NCBI GenBank assembly: GCA_002438345.1 | Contig: DJUJ01000061.1 | Location: 2,339-9,767 of the forward strand | DNA from: Paenibacillus sp. UBA6285 | GTDB taxonomy: Bacteria > Bacillota > Bacilli > Paenibacillales > Paenibacillaceae | DNA: 7,429 bases | Reading direction: 5' to 3' | In this document: piece after piece, positions 5,529 through 7,429 of the stretch | Layout of the letters: the number at the start of each line of letters is the position of its first letter | Numbering within the stretch: position 1 is the first letter of the stretch | Translations under genes and position numbers: made by a program | Notes under the pieces: model-generated | Seen by the model: the letters and a program-made list of their open reading frames with translations, nothing else | Database searches by the model: none | What the model was told of the DNA's origin: nothing

Positions 5529-5846
5529 TTAGAATGGGTTTTCTCCTTTTACAAATGGAATAGAGATTATGTAAATTGAACCAATAAAAAGAAACCAAAA
5601 AAATTTTGATTTCAGACGTTGCTTAAAGTAGATAGTATTCTTCATAATAAATAGTCCAGTAATAACCGTGTATAGTACAAAAAGAAAGTAAGAAACTCCG
5701 AACCAATTAACCCAAACATTACCTATAAATTCAATTCCAAAACTCTCATAAATTTTACTTGCTACATTTACAGTAAGTAACAAGCCAATAGCCAAAAAAA
5801 CAATTGATTCAAGCAATATAACAACATCTTTTTTTAAGCCTTGCAT
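5529..5846 (-). CDS. Small hypothetical membrane protein, three predicted helices
   Basis: The start is placed at ATG 5846, giving 105 residues, because AAGGAG (5855-5860) lies 8 bases upstream. A longer reading from 5882 has no ribosome site and only adds a polar tail. Hydrophobic segments at about residues 8-28, 48-68 and 82-99 suggest three transmembrane helices with a basic loop (KQRLKSK, 75-81) that should face the cytoplasm. No conserved motif or family is recognised. The gene is much more AT-rich than the phosphotransferase and XRE genes nearby, consistent with a different origin. It has the same orientation as both neighbours but is separated from each by more than 130 bases of repeat or spacer, so an operon is unlikely. 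Confidence 0.7.
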   Translation of the reverse strand: MQGLKKDVVILLESIVFLAIGLLLTVNVASKIYESFGIEFIGNVWVNWFGVSYFLFVLYTVITGLFIMKNTIYFKQRLKSKFFWFLFIGSIYIISIPFVKGENPF

Positions 5847-5883
5847 AACCTCATCTCCTTTTAAAAACACAGTATTCCACATC

Positions 5884-5935
5884 GACAGCCTTCTCCTGAT
5901 CTCTATTAAGCTATCGTTCCTCGTTAGCGCAACGA
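5884..5935. repeat. Interspersed repeat, copy B
   Basis: GACAGCCTTCTC followed by TTAAGCTATCGTTCCTCGTTAGCGCAACGA in pieces. Its 16-base core CTCGTTAGCGCAACGA (5920-5935) differs from copy C's CCCGTTAGCGTAACGA (7051-7066) at two positions. It lies just upstream of the membrane-protein gene and downstream of the phosphotransferase gene, on the same strand orientation as copies A and C. Confidence 0.6.
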
Positions 5936-6067
5936 CTTACTCTGTTGAATTTCGTGTTCCTCAACATAAAGCGGCATCAGAGAAGGCGGATCGTACCTTA
6001 TCGCGGCCTTTAAACGACAAAATGGTGCCGATAGCCATAGCCCCATAGCCGCAACGAAATAATGAGC
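5936..6067. other. Spacer downstream of the phosphotransferase gene
   Basis: I see no gene, clear terminator or repeat here beyond short GCC-rich runs near 6030-6055. Confidence 0.4.
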
Positions 6068-6982
6068 CTAATCCGACAGTGCCCGCATGATGTTGGATTT
6101 CGCCTCTGCCGCAATCGCTTCATTCCCGTCATCGACCGCTTGCATTAAGATCAGTATGGGGATGTATACCGCGATCAGCCGCGCCAGCAGCTTCGTTTCC
6201 TCGTCCGCTCCTCCGTACGTTTCGAAAAACACGCCGCGAGCGTAAGGTGGTAAAAAGCTATAAGCAACGCTCAAATCGCAAGCCGGATGGCCTACGCTCA
6301 GATCGCCCCAATCAATGATGCCGGAAACGATCCCGTTCTCATTCACAAGCATATTTTTGAAATGAAGATCGCCATGTAGCAGTGCATTCACCGCCTCGAC
6401 ACGGTCCTTTTGCAGCCTGCTAATATACGCTTCGATCACACCGGACTCCTCCGGCGACAAGTGTTCAACCACCTTCGATAGAAAGCCCTCCAATTTCACT
6501 TTGCGCGATGCTATGCGCGTCAAGTTTCGATGATCTTGCTGAACTCCGCACTTCAGCGCCGCCTGCACCGGAAACTCATGCAATCTCCGCAAAAATTTCG
6601 CCAGCGTCTCTGCCGATAAAGCCCGGCGTTCTTCCGTCAAACCGATTGGGAAATCTCCTGGCACGTAGGCATAGCCAAGAAATGGTGCCGGGTATTCGTC
6701 ACTTGCTTCGCCATAAAACAACGGTTTCGGATAGGGGATGGTCATATATGCCTCCAGCTTCGGCAGCAGCTTCCCTTCCATACGAATCGAGCCAACTGCA
6801 ATCGTTCTTCTTGGAAACCGGAACACGTACTCGTCACCGATGAGAAAAACCGTATTGTCCCAGCCCCAGCCCAATCGCTTCACTTGCTTCGATGACAGCT
6901 GAGGGAATTGTCTGCCGATCAGCGTCCGCGCCTGCTCTTCGTTAACCTCCCACTCCGCATCCCATACATTCGTTCCTCCCAT
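6068..6982 (-). CDS. APH-fold phosphotransferase (aminoglycoside/macrolide phosphotransferase-like)
   Basis: The 304-residue product has the hallmarks of the aminoglycoside phosphotransferase superfamily. These are an N-lobe with GWGWDNTVFLIGDEYVFRFP (38-57), a hinge region with FLGYAYVPGD (101-110), the catalytic loop HGDLHFKNML (203-212; Asp205 as likely base, Asn210 as metal ligand), and the IIDWGD metal-binding motif (222-227; Asp224). Such cytosolic enzymes transfer phosphate from ATP or GTP to a hydroxyl of a small molecule. Members include antibiotic-inactivating enzymes, but many chromosomal Bacillales homologues have unknown substrates. GGAGG (6993-6997) precedes ATG 6982 by 10 bases. 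The gene is monocistronic and flanked by direct copies of the interspersed repeat. Its GC content is clearly higher than that of the membrane-protein gene beside it. The enzyme class is firm; the substrate and any resistance role are not known. Confidence 0.9.
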   Translation of the reverse strand: MGGTNVWDAEWEVNEEQARTLIGRQFPQLSSKQVKRLGWGWDNTVFLIGDEYVFRFPRRTIAVGSIRMEGKLLPKLEAYMTIPYPKPLFYGEASDEYPAPFLGYAYVPGDFPIGLTEERRALSAETLAKFLRRLHEFPVQAALKCGVQQDHRNLTRIASRKVKLEGFLSKVVEHLSPEESGVIEAYISRLQKDRVEAVNALLHGDLHFKNMLVNENGIVSGIIDWGDLSVGHPACDLSVAYSFLPPYARGVFFETYGGADEETKLLARLIAVYIPILILMQAVDDGNEAIAAEAKSNIMRALSD

Positions 6983-7050
6983 GAATTGTCTGCCTCCTCG
7001 TTCCTTACGTTATTTAGATGTTTACATTCCCTGGAAGTTACGCATAACTG

Positions 7051-7119
7051 CCCGTTAGCGTAACGAAAGGCTGCATATCGACAGCCCCTCTCAGTGTTGA
7101 ACTATAGTGTCCCGTTAGC
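7051..7119. repeat. Interspersed repeat, copy C, apparently broken at its right end
   Basis: CCCGTTAGCGTAACGA is followed by AAGGCTGCATATCGACAGCC (an imperfect version of copy A's GGCTGCC/GGCAGCC hairpin), then GTTGAACTATAGTGTCCCGTTAGC. Agreement with the repeat stops at 7119, where GCAACGA or GTAACGA would be expected. The next bases belong to the presumed IS110 left end or its flank. Confidence 0.65.
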
Positions 7120-7199
7120 CATACATGCAGCGCGAGCGCCGCACCACAGATAATGAAAATATTAGTATCTGTTAATACTTCTACTATGGCTGGGAGAGG

Positions 7200-7340
7200 A
7201 AGGTCGATAAGCTATGGTGCCTACGAGCCCATCCGTTAGTCTGACTCCAACGATCACGGTGCATCACAGATTGTCGCTCCCTATTGGGAAGCACTCATGG
7301 GAGATTAATCCTACTCTGATTGTTGCACCAGCCTCTTTCT
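7200..7340 (+). ncRNA. Candidate IS110 bridge RNA region
   Basis: This is the structured part of the element's leader. A long-range pair (GGTGCA with TGCACC) encloses a CTCCC/GGGAG hairpin, preceded by a separate stem-loop around 7234-7252. The placement upstream of the transposase and the fold match what is known for bridge RNAs of the IS110 group. The RNA ends and guide loops cannot be fixed by eye. Confidence 0.4.
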
Positions 7341-7368
7341 AATTTAGCCGTAGAGAGGATGCTTTAAG

Positions 7369-7429
7369 GTGGAAATCGTAATTGAACGGGCATGTGGTAT
7401 GGATATCCATAAGGATAATATTACCGCAT
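7369..7429 (+). CDS. IS110-family transposase, N-terminal fragment (runs off the window)
   Basis: From GTG 7369 the frame reads VEIVIERACGMDIHKDNITA and continues past the end of the window. The GMDIHKD segment is the first DEDD (RuvC-like) motif of IS110-family transposases, with its conserved first Asp. An AGAGAGG stretch (7352-7358) lies about 10 bases before the GTG. The enzyme performs RNA-guided recombination with a RuvC-like domain and a C-terminal serine, both outside the visible part. Whether it is intact cannot be judged. Confidence 0.8.
   Translation, partial: MEIVIERACGMDIHKDNITA

Larger units (their letters stand above)
7120..7429 (+). mobile_element. IS110-family insertion sequence, left end (partial, cut by window)
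   Basis: About 250 noncoding bases precede a transposase start. IS110-family elements lack terminal inverted repeats, so the exact end cannot be read; 7120 is chosen because the interspersed repeat is interrupted there, and about 7140 is also possible. Characterised IS110-group elements carry their bridge (seek) RNA in the region upstream of the transposase. The leader contains several inverted repeats: AGTAT/ATACT (7164-7179), CGTT with AACG enclosing AGT/ACT (7234-7252), GGTGCA (7258-7263) with TGCACC (7324-7329), and CTCCC (7277-7281) with GGGAG (7299-7303). Confidence 0.65.

Noticed and set aside
6508..6843. Plus-strand open frame of 111 codons opposite the phosphotransferase gene
   Set aside because: Antisense shadow of a clearly conserved enzyme gene; no recognisable domain.
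1..7429. CRISPR arrays, tRNA or rRNA genes
   Set aside because: No regularly spaced direct repeats and no cloverleaf or rRNA motifs were seen on either strand.

Overview
The window looks like accessory chromosomal DNA from a low-to-moderate GC Firmicute, most likely Bacillales and Paenibacillus-like. This rests on strong AGGAGG-type ribosome sites, a secreted copper-amine-oxidase-type stalk-domain protein, DUF4367 proteins, use of TTG/GTG starts, and IS110-family debris. The species call is an inference; no rRNA or other marker gene is present.

Region 1 (1-2395, plus strand) is a signalling locus. It holds a secreted stalk-domain/DUF4367 protein (74-976), an ECF-type sigma factor (1065-1724), and an overlapping single-pass membrane protein with an extracytoplasmic DUF4367 domain (1708-2358). 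The last is placed as the anti-sigma partner. A strong intrinsic terminator (2360-2395) closes the unit. The secreted protein and the presumed anti-sigma factor share the same C-terminal domain, so the secreted one may be a ligand, competitor or output of the sigma switch.

Region 2 (2396-2990) has no intact gene. It carries a decayed minus-strand IS110-family transposase fragment with in-frame stops.

Region 3 (2992-4042, minus strand) is a monocistronic XRE-type regulator: an N-terminal helix-turn-helix followed by seven tandem 29-residue repeats. It has its own terminator, a clear ribosome site that fixes the start at 4000, and a perfect 14-bp palindrome just upstream that is a candidate operator. 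A possible relic of a polyprenyl-synthase-subunit gene lies further upstream.

Region 4 (4265-7119, minus-strand genes) is a patchwork. It contains a 129-residue protein of unknown function built from an internal duplication, the C-terminal half of a MntP-like (DUF204) transporter fused to unrelated sequence, a small AT-rich three-helix membrane protein, and an APH-fold phosphotransferase. Three copies of an interspersed repeat with a CCCGTTAGCGCAACGA-like core lie at about 4265, 5884 and 7051. Two of them flank the phosphotransferase gene in direct orientation.

Region 5 (about 7120-7429) is the left end of an IS110-family element: about 250 nt of structured noncoding DNA, then the first 20 codons of the transposase, cut by the window edge. 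By analogy with IS110 elements this leader should encode the bridge RNA. It appears to start where the third interspersed repeat is broken off, suggesting that the repeat was the insertion target.
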